This document shows, in pieces, positions 33,686 through 42,729 of a stretch of DNA of 64,000 nucleotides; positions within the stretch are counted from its first letter, which is position 1; every line of letters starts with the position of its first letter. Below the pieces are notes generated by a model. It was not told where the DNA came from. It was given only the letters and a program-made list of their open reading frames with translations, and searched no databases. This stretch comes from Planctomycetota bacterium (lineage in GTDB: Bacteria > Planctomycetota > Planctomycetia > Pirellulales > Pirellulaceae): positions 1 through 64,000 of the forward strand of contig JAJDEH010000019.1 of assembly GCA_029259935.1 (NCBI GenBank). Direction: 5' to 3'. A program made the position numbers and the translations under genes.

Positions 33686-33817
33686 CTAGTATTTTGTCAG
33701 GACTTAGTTTTCGTGTGGCTGGGGTCAAGCGAAGCGAGCCCCCAGGATTCGCGCTGGGGGCTCACGTTGTTCGACCCCAGCCACCCAATCGAAAACTAAA
33801 CTGCGATGGAATACTAG
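33686..33817. repeat. 132-bp nested palindromic element (MITE- or REP-like)
   Basis: Four inverted blocks are nested around one centre: ctagtatt / aatactag at the ends, ttagttttcg / cgaaaactaa, gtggctggggtc / gaccccagccac, and gagcccccag / ctgggggctc around the centre near 33750. The whole can fold as one long cruciform. It has no coding capacity. It may be a non-autonomous mobile element or a strong bidirectional structure between the two TolC-type genes. Confidence 0.7.
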
Positions 33818-33904
33818 TCCATGCCGCCAACATCTGCGTCGCGTTTGACCTTCCCGCCTCCGCCTTCAGTACCCCCCTTTCACATACCATAGATCCCTAG
33901 GCCC

Positions 33905-35872
33905 ATGAACAGGCAACTTTGGTATTTTACGTGCGCGGTGGTTGTGGTGTGGAGTACTACGGCCGGTTGCCGAGCGCCGGGCCGATTCTACCCCGTTTCC
34001 TCGGGGGCGGTTTACAACGATTACGGCTACTATGAACGAGTCGCTCGTGAAGTGCCCTACAGCGACGTAACCGCCACGACATCCGTGCAAGCTCAGCAAA
34101 CAGCCGCGCCCATTACGCTGACCGATCCCGAGAAACTTCCTCACTGGGACATTACGCTGCCGGAAGTTCTGGCCATCGCGGTGAAGAACAGCGAAGTCAT
34201 TCGTACTGCGGCCTCGGTGACATCACCCGCGCCGCAATCCTTGCGTGGCGATCAGCTTTCCTCGGTGTACGATCCCGAGATCGTCGTCAACGATCCTCAA
34301 GCCGGCATCCATGCCGCACTGGCCGAGTTTGATTTCAACGCCTCGACCGACCTGTTTTGGAACAAAACCGACCGTCCGCAGAACTTCGGTTTTTTCCAAC
34401 AATTTGTTCAGCAAACGACGGCCGACTTCAACCTGCAGGTGGATAAGAAGACGCTGTACGGCACGCAACTGTTTTTCCGCAACGTCACCAACTACGACCA
34501 TTCCAATAATCCATTTCAGTCGGTCGCCAGTACCTATTCAACGGCGATGGAAATCGAAGCCCGCCAACCGTTGCTGCGCGGCGCGGGCAAGCAGGTGAAT
34601 CGCGCCCCCATCTTGCTGGCCCATATCAATTCGGAGATCACGGCGGTGGATCTCGAAGCGAATGTACGCAACCTAATCCTCGATATCGAACAAGCCTATT
34701 GGGATCTCTTCTGCGCATACAAGACGGTCGAGACCGCCAAGATTGGTCTTAACCGCAGCCGCACCACTTGGCAAATAGTTAGGCGTCAAGCCGTTGCCGG
34801 CAAGGAACGAGCGGAAAATGAACTGCTGACCCGCGAACAGTTTCTAGGCTTTCAATTGGCCTTGAAGAGCGCCATTCAAGATCTGCACAACAAAGAGAAC
34901 CGACTGCGATTTTTCATGGGGATCACCGCGACCGATGGCCGTCTGCTTTCGCCCACCGATGTGCCCAATGAAGCGACCGTTCAGTTCGATTGGAATTCGA
35001 TCAACCATGAGTCCTTGGTGCGAACGCCGGAACTGCGGCGTCAGCGTTCGTTGATTCAGCGGGGCGAAATGGAGTTATTGCTGGCCAAGAATAGCCTGCT
35101 GCCCGACTTGAACGTCGTGGGCCTGTACCGCTGGCTCGGTATTGGCGATGAACTGATTGCTTCCAGCGGCAGCGGCGTTCGTTTTCCCTCGCCGGGCTCG
35201 CGCGCCTTCGAGGAATTGGCCGTGGGCGACTTTCAGGAGACCCGCTTCGGCGTCGAACTGGTGATGCCCCAGTATCGCCGCGAGTTGGCGGGTGTCCGCA
35301 ACGCCCAACTGACGCTGACCCGGGAACGCGCGATTCTGTCCCAGTTGGAACTGAATGTGTCCCATCTGCTCACGGACGCCCTGAGGACCTTGGACAGCAA
35401 CTACCAGTTTGCCGTCATCTACAAAGCCCGCATGGAGGCCGCCGAATCGGAACTAGAAAAACGGCGACTGGGCCAAGACTTGCCTGGCGGCATGACGCTC
35501 TCCCGATTGCAAGCCTTGCTCGATGCCCTGCGGCGCAGCGCCGAATCGCAACGTGACTACTATGTGTCGCTGTGCGAATACAACAAGGCGATTGCGTTGG
35601 TCCACTATCGCAAAGGCTCGTTGCTGGAATACGACGACGTCCACTTCGCGGATTTCTTTGCGCCGTTGCGAGGATGCGGCCAGGGCGGTTCATGCCACCC
35701 GAGTGAACTCGATTACTCGCTTTCACCCGTGCCGACGGCCGCACAGAACTACGAAACGCTGCCCGCCGACGCGGCCACGCCCAGCGGCAACGGCGAAGCG
35801 GGCATGCAAGACTTCGACCCGATCCAGCGACTTCCCCACATCGAACAAGCCGGATCGGGACCGAACCTTTAG
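33905..35872 (+). CDS. TolC-family outer-membrane efflux lipoprotein (paralogue 2)
   Basis: This encodes 655 residues. The signal peptide ends in a lipobox (STTAGC). The core closely matches the upstream paralogue: FWNKTDRPQNF versus FWEKFDRPQNF, TQLFFRNVTNY versus TQLFFRNFTDY, LLPDLNVVGLYRWLGIGDELI versus LLPDLNATAQYRWIGVGDNLV, and both have KGSLLEY. So the two genes arose by duplication. The protein lacks the proline-rich tail. Its TAG stop overlaps the convergent histidine kinase stop by 3 bp. With the adaptor at 29505 it probably forms part of a tripartite export system whose inner-membrane pump is elsewhere. Confidence 0.86.
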   Translation: MNRQLWYFTCAVVVVWSTTAGCRAPGRFYPVSSGAVYNDYGYYERVAREVPYSDVTATTSVQAQQTAAPITLTDPEKLPHWDITLPEVLAIAVKNSEVIRTAASVTSPAPQSLRGDQLSSVYDPEIVVNDPQAGIHAALAEFDFNASTDLFWNKTDRPQNFGFFQQFVQQTTADFNLQVDKKTLYGTQLFFRNVTNYDHSNNPFQSVASTYSTAMEIEARQPLLRGAGKQVNRAPILLAHINSEITAVDLEANVRNLILDIEQAYWDLFCAYKTVETAKIGLNRSRTTWQIVRRQAVAGKERAENELLTREQFLGFQLALKSAIQDLHNKENRLRFFMGITATDGRLLSPTDVPNEATVQFDWNSINHESLVRTPELRRQRSLIQRGEMELLLAKNSLLPDLNVVGLYRWLGIGDELIASSGSGVRFPSPGSRAFEELAVGDFQETRFGVELVMPQYRRELAGVRNAQLTLTRERAILSQLELNVSHLLTDALRTLDSNYQFAVIYKARMEAAESELEKRRLGQDLPGGMTLSRLQALLDALRRSAESQRDYYVSLCEYNKAIALVHYRKGSLLEYDDVHFADFFAPLRGCGQGGSCHPSELDYSLSPVPTAAQNYETLPADAATPSGNGEAGMQDFDPIQRLPHIEQAGSGPNL

Positions 35873-38800
35873 ATTTCCTTCAGCGTGGATTGAACACTTG
35901 ACAGCATGTGGTCGACTTCTCGCTTCAGTTCTTCCAGGCTGTTCAGCGCTCCGCCCAAGCTGTTTTCCTTTCCCATCGTCTCCAGTATTCGGGCCGCGGA
36001 AACAACGCGCTGAGCCGCGAAGATGTCCGCCGAACCCTTGAGCGTGTGCGCTGCGCGTTGCAATTCGACCGCCGCCTCGGTTTGAATCGCGTCTTCTATT
36101 TGGCTCAGCAGCTTCGGACATTCGGCGATCAAGATCGTGGCGAGCTGTTGGAAGTTCTCCTTACCGCCAGGAATTCGCTTGACGGCTTCGTCCAAGTTGA
36201 AGACCTCCGACGGATCAGGTTCCGGCGGTGCCGCGACGTTCGGCGCGCCTTCGTGGTTGTCGCCTCGCACTTCTCGCGCCACGACATCGCCGATGCACTG
36301 GTGGATGGCGGAATACATCTCCGCTGGGTCAATTGGCTTGGCCACATAGGCGTCCATGCCGGCAGCCATGCAGATTTCACGATCTCCCTTCATGGCGGCG
36401 GCCGTCATGGCAATGATCGGCGTGTGTTTGCCGGACTCACGTTCCAATTCGCGAATTGCGGCGGTCGCCTCGAGGCCGTCCATTTCGGGCATTTGCACAT
36501 CCATGAGTACGACATCATATTGATCTCGCGCGTAAGCCTCGACAGCCTCCCTGCCATTGGTCGCCAGCGTGACGGAATGATTTTGTTGCTCCAAGAAACC
36601 GGTTGCCACCCGTTGATTGATGACGCCGTCTTCGGCCAGCAGGACGTTCAGTTGGCGATCGATGGCGACAATCTCTTGATCGGTCGAAGCCGCGACGGCC
36701 GCTGCCGAGTATCCTCCGTCGACGGCTCCCAAGATCGTTTCCAACAACTCCGACTGAACGATCGGCTTGGTCATGTACCGAGAAATCCCCAATTCGCGGC
36801 AGCGGACCGCATCGCCCGGCCGGGCGGCCGAAGAGATCATGATCATCGTGGGCGTGTCGAATTGGCTTTCCTTGAGAATTTTCTGAGCCAAGTCAAAACC
36901 GTCCATGTCCGGCATCATGCAGTCGAGCAAAACGAGCCGGTAAGTTTCCTCGTTAGCGACCGCTCGTTGCAATTCGGCAAGCGCCGCCGGGCCGCTTTCC
37001 ACGACCTTGGGCTTCAACTGCCAGGACGCCAGCATTTCGTCCAGAATGCGGCGGTTGGTGGAATTGTCATCGACCACCATTACGGGCATGCCCGCCAGCG
37101 CCGACAACTGCGTTCGATGGCTGGGCGGCTGTTCGCTCGAAACCCCAAACCGGGCCGTGAACCGGAACGTGGTTCCCTTGCCAACTTCGCTTTCGATCGA
37201 GACTTGGCCGCCCATCATGTTCACCAGTTGAGATGAAATCGCCAGACCCAGCCCCGTCCCGCCATAGCGGCGCGTCGTCGACGTGTCGGCCTGGACAAAC
37301 TCTTTGAACACGCGCTGCTGCAGCTCTTGAGGGATACCGATTCCGGTGTCGCGGATGGCGAACCGCAGTTGAATCTCGTCGTCCTTCAACTCGACCGGCC
37401 GGACTTCAATTAACACCTCGCCTTCGTGCGTGAACTTGATCGCATTGCCTACGAGGTTGATGATGACTTGGCGCAGGCGTCCTGGATCGCCGATCAGATT
37501 GTTGGGCAATTCCGAGTCCACGTGGCAGATCAATTCCAGGCCTTTTTCCGCAGCTCGAACGCCCAAGGTTTGGGCTGTCTTTTCCACGCAGTCACGCAGG
37601 CTGAATACCAAGGAATCCAGTTCCAGCTTGCCGGCTTCGATTTTGGAAAAGTCGAGCACATCGTCGATGATCCGCAGCAAGGAATCGGCCGACGTGCGGA
37701 TCATCTTCAAATAGTCGGCCTGGTCTCGGGTCAAATCGGTGCTGCCCAGCAACTGCGACATGCCGATGATACCGTTCATGGGCGTGCGAATTTCATGGCT
37801 CATGTTCGCCACGAAATCGCTCTTCGCGCGATTCGCCGCTTCGGCATCCTCTTTGGCTTGGCGGAGCTCGTCGGCCGTTTGTTTCAATTCCGTCAGATCA
37901 CGGCTGACGCCGAACGTGCCGACGATGTTGCGGTTCTTATCTCGCAGCGGCAGCTTCGAGGACGACACCCAGGTGGTCTCGCCAGTCGTCCAAGTCTCCT
38001 TTTCCAGTTTGCCGATGATCCCTTCGCCAGTGCGGATCACTTCCAACTCGTCGGCCCGCGCTGGGCCGGCGTGTTCCTCGGAGAACAGATCCGCATCCGT
38101 CTTGCCCAGGATCTCCCTATATTCGGAGTGGCCAAACTTTTCGACTAGACTGCGGCTAACGCGAATGAAACGGCTCTCAAGATCCTTAAAGTAAATGCTG
38201 TCGGGAATGTTCTCCATCAAGGTATGGAGCAAATCTCGTTCATGCTGAAGTTCATGCTCGGCTTGACGGCGGCTTGTCACATCCCAAAAGATGACTTGCA
38301 CGCCGGCGACGTTCCCCTCGGTGTCGCGAACCGGTGCCTTCTTGATTTCAAAGTAACTGACCTGAGTGCCCGTGCGGTTTTCTTCGATGGTCTCCAGTAC
38401 TTTTCCAGACGCGACGACTCGCCGGTCGTCCTCTTGATATTTTCGCGCTAGGTCGTCGGGAAAGAATTCGAAATCCGTCTTGCCCAATACTTGATCGGCC
38501 GTCACGCCCAGGATTCCACAAACCGACTGATTGGCGTAGGTGAACCGCCCCTCCAGATCCTTGCACAGAACGTGGATCGGCGTGTTATCCAGCAGTGAAT
38601 GATAGAACGATTCCGACTGCCTCAAGGCTGCCTCGGCGGAATCACGATCTGAAAGATCGCGCAAGAAGGCATTGAACAGGAAATGCGGCGCGTCGTCGCC
38701 TTCGTCGTTTGATCCTGGCGCGGTGTCGATACGCGCCGGCGCGAAAATGGTAACTTCGACCGGGATCTCGCTTCCATCGCGCCGCAAGGCCGCCAATTCC

Positions 38801-39189
38801 AAGCGGCGATTCAGTACCGGACCCACTCCCTCTTCCAAGAACCGTCTTAGCCCGGACATGTGCGCCTCGCGAAAGCGATCGGGAACGATCACGTCCGCCA
38901 GTTGCCGGCCCAGCACTTCCTCGCGAGACCAACCAAAGATCGATTCCGCGGCCGGATTCCAGTCGACGACCGCCCCCTGTTCGTTCATCGACACCAAGGC
39001 GTCGAACGAAGTTTCGATGATCGCCTCGGCCCGCTTTTGTTGTTGGCGGACGGCCCGCAGGACTCGACGCACGTCGTCCAATATTTGGTCCGCGTCAGAC
39101 CCCGGCGCGGAATGCTTCAACTGGTCGCGCAATTGCGAAAGATTGGCTTCCAATCCTTGCAGGTCCGTCGCTTGCGGCTGCGTAGTCAT
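35869..39189 (-). CDS. Hybrid sensor histidine kinase (three PAS, HisKA, HATPase, two REC, HPt)
   Basis: This encodes 1,106 residues without membrane segments, so it is probably cytoplasmic. Domains in order: a coiled-coil start, PAS at about 52-180, 190-310 and 320-435, HisKA with the phospho-accepting H465 in NMSHEIRTPMNG, HATPase at about 565-685 (N box GNAIKF, DTGIGIP, GGTGLGLA), REC1 with D756 (LLDCMMPDMDG), REC2 with D897 (LMDVQMPEMDG), and a C-terminal HPt with AAHTLKGSA. This is an internal multistep phosphorelay. The upstream gene (39399-40304) encodes a receiver-ATPase and may be a partner. The stop overlaps the convergent TolC gene's stop. Confidence 0.93.
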   Translation of the reverse strand: MTTQPQATDLQGLEANLSQLRDQLKHSAPGSDADQILDDVRRVLRAVRQQQKRAEAIIETSFDALVSMNEQGAVVDWNPAAESIFGWSREEVLGRQLADVIVPDRFREAHMSGLRRFLEEGVGPVLNRRLELAALRRDGSEIPVEVTIFAPARIDTAPGSNDEGDDAPHFLFNAFLRDLSDRDSAEAALRQSESFYHSLLDNTPIHVLCKDLEGRFTYANQSVCGILGVTADQVLGKTDFEFFPDDLARKYQEDDRRVVASGKVLETIEENRTGTQVSYFEIKKAPVRDTEGNVAGVQVIFWDVTSRRQAEHELQHERDLLHTLMENIPDSIYFKDLESRFIRVSRSLVEKFGHSEYREILGKTDADLFSEEHAGPARADELEVIRTGEGIIGKLEKETWTTGETTWVSSSKLPLRDKNRNIVGTFGVSRDLTELKQTADELRQAKEDAEAANRAKSDFVANMSHEIRTPMNGIIGMSQLLGSTDLTRDQADYLKMIRTSADSLLRIIDDVLDFSKIEAGKLELDSLVFSLRDCVEKTAQTLGVRAAEKGLELICHVDSELPNNLIGDPGRLRQVIINLVGNAIKFTHEGEVLIEVRPVELKDDEIQLRFAIRDTGIGIPQELQQRVFKEFVQADTSTTRRYGGTGLGLAISSQLVNMMGGQVSIESEVGKGTTFRFTARFGVSSEQPPSHRTQLSALAGMPVMVVDDNSTNRRILDEMLASWQLKPKVVESGPAALAELQRAVANEETYRLVLLDCMMPDMDGFDLAQKILKESQFDTPTMIMISSAARPGDAVRCRELGISRYMTKPIVQSELLETILGAVDGGYSAAAVAASTDQEIVAIDRQLNVLLAEDGVINQRVATGFLEQQNHSVTLATNGREAVEAYARDQYDVVLMDVQMPEMDGLEATAAIRELERESGKHTPIIAMTAAAMKGDREICMAAGMDAYVAKPIDPAEMYSAIHQCIGDVVAREVRGDNHEGAPNVAAPPEPDPSEVFNLDEAVKRIPGGKENFQQLATILIAECPKLLSQIEDAIQTEAAVELQRAAHTLKGSADIFAAQRVVSAARILETMGKENSLGGALNSLEELKREVDHMLSSVQSTLKEI

Positions 39190-39398
39190 GTGATCCTCGT
39201 ACGGAATTTATCGGACTGCGTCAGCACTTGTGTTTCGAATCGCAGAGGCAACGATTGCCTTGTCGTCGCCCTAGCGCATTGGTCACTGGTGAACTCCAGG
39301 GTGCCATGGGACTCCGCCCGTGAAGTTTGAATCCATTTTTTCGCCTGCCCTGGCAGAGCCTGGGTCGCACAACCCCAAGCCCTCGCTCGGACAAAGCA

Positions 39399-40304
39399 CT
39401 AGGTTGCTCGCGAGTTACTATTTTGCGGTCGCTTGACCATCGTGATCTCATTCCCTCGCTCGCTGAACGAAACGTAATCCATGAAGGTCCGAATCAACAT
39501 GACCCCGCGGCCACTCGGCTTGAGCAGGTTTTCTGGATCTGTTGGATCGGGCAGCCCGGATTGATCGAATCCCGGGCCTTCATCGCGAACGACGTACACG
39601 GCCTCGGTCGGTGTAATTTTTTCGGAGACACGGACGCGGCGATCCCGGTAAGGAGTCTGCGCCGCGCGTCGCTTGCCCAGATCGCGGTAGGCATTCAGGT
39701 CGTCGGATTCCCTCAACTTGGAATCCAATTCCAGGTTCCCATGATCCACGGCGTTCGTTAGGGCCTCGATCAGCGCCGTACACACTTGCGTCAGTTCCGT
39801 TTCGTCACAGAAATTCAGTTGGTTGAGGCCGTCTTGCAGATAGCCGACGAGTGCTTGAGGGCCGTCCGCCTCATAACCTAACACAAACTCGGTTTCACTT
39901 TGCACGAGCAGCCTTCTGACAAGCGTTCGCTCGCGTTTCGCGGTGATGCTGGCCAAGACCGCGCTAAGAGCATCGCCCAGATCTTGTTTAAGATTCTTCT
40001 TTGGCACATAGCTGGCCGCCCCTTCCCGCAGTGCCGCCACCGCGACATCTTCGCTGCCGAAGGCCGTCATCAGCATCACGGGAATTTTTGGGAACTTGTG
40101 TCGCACTTCGCGGACCAACTCCAAGCCGTCCATTTCCGGCATTTGCAGGTCGGTCAGCACCACATCCGGTTGTAGTCTCACGATGGAATCCAGCGCTTCC
40201 TTGCCATGACTGGCATAGATCGCGCTGCAACCGAGTTCCTCCACGAACCCTCCCGCAACTCGTTGATCGAGGGGCGCGTCGTCAACGACAAGAATCGTAG
40301 TCAT
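39399..40304 (-). CDS. Response regulator with C-terminal anti-sigma-type ATPase domain
   Basis: This encodes 301 residues. An N-terminal receiver domain (VVDDAPLDQ; D52 in LTDLQMPEMDG; a conserved lysine in SYVPKKNL) is joined to a HATPase_c_2 / RsbW-type domain (about 150-290) with EALTNAVDHGNLEL, RDEGPGFD and GRGVMLIRTFMD. RsbW-type ATPases are serine kinases of anti-sigma-factor antagonists. In this fusion the receiver may switch that activity. It is transcribed toward the hybrid kinase gene (209 bp gap), and both may be one signalling unit. No anti-sigma antagonist (STAS) gene is in the window. Confidence 0.85.
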   Translation of the reverse strand: MTTILVVDDAPLDQRVAGGFVEELGCSAIYASHGKEALDSIVRLQPDVVLTDLQMPEMDGLELVREVRHKFPKIPVMLMTAFGSEDVAVAALREGAASYVPKKNLKQDLGDALSAVLASITAKRERTLVRRLLVQSETEFVLGYEADGPQALVGYLQDGLNQLNFCDETELTQVCTALIEALTNAVDHGNLELDSKLRESDDLNAYRDLGKRRAAQTPYRDRRVRVSEKITPTEAVYVVRDEGPGFDQSGLPDPTDPENLLKPSGRGVMLIRTFMDYVSFSERGNEITMVKRPQNSNSRAT

Positions 40305-40590
40305 CCTCGCACTTTCTAATTCGACCTTGCTAGCCCGACAGTTTCAAGCAGTTTGTCCGAGCGACAGCTCGTATGGTTTGAGGCACCGCCTCACAAGATA
40401 AGGGATCGCGTGCGATCGGTTCACCAAGGAAATCCTAACGCTGGCCAATGCCGCCGTCAACAAATCCCGGCAGCCCTACCAAATCACGGCGGCGAGCCGC
40501 GGATGAACTCTGTATCTTTGCGACCGATTGAAGTACATTAAAGTTTACACCCCTCCCACCCGCACCTGAATTTTTGCAGGCCCGCCTATC

Positions 40591-42729
40591 ATGATTCGCA
40601 GACTGTCTTTGCTCATTTTATTGATTGCCGCCCACTTCAACTTACATGCCGTATCTGCCCAGACGGCATATCCGATGCTGATGGATTTGAGTCCCGTGGC
40701 GGCAGAAGTCGGCCAGACCTCCGAGCACACGATTCACTCCCGGCATGACATGAGCGGTGCCTACCAGATCGTGGTCACCGGCGAGGGCGTAACGGCGGAA
40801 GTCGTGCTGCCGGAAGTGAAGGCAGAAGAGAAGGACAAGGAAAAAGCCAAAGACAAAGCCAAGGCCAAAAAGAAAGATTTAGTAGAACTAAAAGTGCGGT
40901 TCACCGTGGCGGCCGATGCCAAGCTGGGCGTCCGCGACTTTCGCCTCGCTACTCCGCAAGGCGCGAGCACCCTGGGCCAGGTTGTCATCGTCCGCGATCC
41001 CGTCGTCCAGGAAAGCGGCGACAACAGCGCCGCCGAAAAGGCAACCGCGGTAACGTTGCCCGCCACGATTTGCGGCACGATTGAAAAGGCCGAAGACGTC
41101 GACTTTTACAAGTTCCCGGTCAAGGCTGGTGCCAGTTGGAGCTTTCATGTTCGCTCCAACCGGCTGCAAAATCGCATTCATGATTTGCAACAACACTCCG
41201 ATCCGATTCTGACTTTGCGGGCCGCATCCGGAACGACCGTCGCCGCGTCGGATAATCACTTTTATGGCGACCCGTTCATCCATCATCGCTTCGAGCAAGA
41301 TGGCGAGTATTTGCTCGAAATTCGCGACGTGCGTTATCAGGGCAACAAGTACTGGCAGTACAGCATTGAGGTCAGCGATCGGGCGTTCGTCTCAAACGTC
41401 TATCCCTTGGCGGTCGCGCCGGGACAAGAAGTCGAGCTTGAGATGGTGGGCGTTCAACTGCCGGAGAATCCCATGACCCGGTTGGCCGTCCCCATGGAAT
41501 TGCCGCCGGGACCGCATCGCTTGCCACTGGCCATCGGCGATGGCGAAACGAATCCCGTGCCGCTGGTGGTCAGCGATTCACCTTTGGTATTGGAAGCGAA
41601 GGGCGATAACAACTTGGCGGCTGGGGCAGCGATGGTCACCGTGCCGGGCGGCATTAACGGTCGGATTGACGTGGAAGCGGACGTCGACTGCTTTGCATTT
41701 GAAGCCAAGAAGGGAGAGAGATATTCCTTCGAGGTGGTCGCCCGCCGCCAACAATCCAACTTGGATCCGCATTTGCGCATCCTGAATGCGGAAGGAAAAC
41801 AGCTTCAACTGAACGACGACATGCGGATCGACAAACGTAACTACGCCGATTCGTTGATCGAAAACTGGACTGTCCCCGCCGATGGCAAGTACGTCATGGA
41901 GATTCGCGACTTGCACTTGAGGGGCGGTGCGGAATTCGTCTACTTCATTCAAGTGACGCGCAGCGAGCCATTCATTCAGTTGTTTGCGGACACCGACAAG
42001 ACATTGCTCACGCCCGGAACCAACGGCGTATTGTTCGTCCGAGTCAAACGTAAGAACGGATTTGAGGGCGAAGTCGCGCTGAATATTGAAGGGCTGCCGC
42101 AGGGCGTGACCGCCGTTTGCGGCCGCATTCTGGCGAAACGGGATGACGGATGCATTGTGCTGCGGGCGGCCGGCGACGCGCCCATGGCGATGGCCAACGT
42201 CACCATCACGGGCACGTCCACGCATCAACCGGCCGAAGGCGAAGCGATCACGGTGACGGCCACCGCCCGGCCATATCAAGAGACGTACATGCCGGGTGGC
42301 GGGCGAGGACATTATCCGGTCGAACTGCATTCGGTTTCCGTCGGGGCGGCCAGCGACATTCGCAAAGTGACGTTGAGTGCCATGGAAGTGTCGTTGAAGC
42401 CGGGCGAATCGCAAAAGATCGATATCACGATCGAGCGGGCCGAGGGGTTTGAAAAGAACGTGACGCTGGATGTACTCTACAAACATCTGAGCAGCGTTTA
42501 CGGCGATCCGCTGCCGAAAGGCGTGACGCTCGACGCCGGCAACAGCAAGACCTTACTAACCGGCAAGGAAACGCAAGGGCATATTACCTTGAAGGCTGCC
42601 GCCGATGTTACGCCGACCGACCACCAACAAATCTGCATCATGGCCAACGTTTCCCTGAACTTCGTCATGAAAGCAACCTACGCCAGCGAACCGGTTTTGC
42701 TGAGCGTGGAAGCGGTTGAAAAGAAATGA
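40591..42729 (+). CDS. Secreted PPC-domain protein with lysine-rich loop
   Basis: This encodes 712 residues with a signal peptide (MIRRLSLLILLIAAHFNLHAVSA). After an Ig-like N-terminal part comes a very basic, charged loop (about 78-97, KAEEKDKEKAKDKAKAKKKD), then two PPC-type domains (about 165-270, EDVDFYKFPVKAGASW ... YLLEIRDVRYQGNKYWQYSI; and about 350-455, ADVDCFAFEAKKGERY ... YVMEIRDLHLRGGAEFVYFI) and further beta modules to the end. The overall plan matches the PPC protein at 21097. No catalytic residues are recognisable. Its TGA stop overlaps the start of the SDR gene by 4 bp (ATGA at 42726-42729), so the two are translationally coupled. Confidence 0.83.
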   Translation: MIRRLSLLILLIAAHFNLHAVSAQTAYPMLMDLSPVAAEVGQTSEHTIHSRHDMSGAYQIVVTGEGVTAEVVLPEVKAEEKDKEKAKDKAKAKKKDLVELKVRFTVAADAKLGVRDFRLATPQGASTLGQVVIVRDPVVQESGDNSAAEKATAVTLPATICGTIEKAEDVDFYKFPVKAGASWSFHVRSNRLQNRIHDLQQHSDPILTLRAASGTTVAASDNHFYGDPFIHHRFEQDGEYLLEIRDVRYQGNKYWQYSIEVSDRAFVSNVYPLAVAPGQEVELEMVGVQLPENPMTRLAVPMELPPGPHRLPLAIGDGETNPVPLVVSDSPLVLEAKGDNNLAAGAAMVTVPGGINGRIDVEADVDCFAFEAKKGERYSFEVVARRQQSNLDPHLRILNAEGKQLQLNDDMRIDKRNYADSLIENWTVPADGKYVMEIRDLHLRGGAEFVYFIQVTRSEPFIQLFADTDKTLLTPGTNGVLFVRVKRKNGFEGEVALNIEGLPQGVTAVCGRILAKRDDGCIVLRAAGDAPMAMANVTITGTSTHQPAEGEAITVTATARPYQETYMPGGGRGHYPVELHSVSVGAASDIRKVTLSAMEVSLKPGESQKIDITIERAEGFEKNVTLDVLYKHLSSVYGDPLPKGVTLDAGNSKTLLTGKETQGHITLKAAADVTPTDHQQICIMANVSLNFVMKATYASEPVLLSVEAVEKK

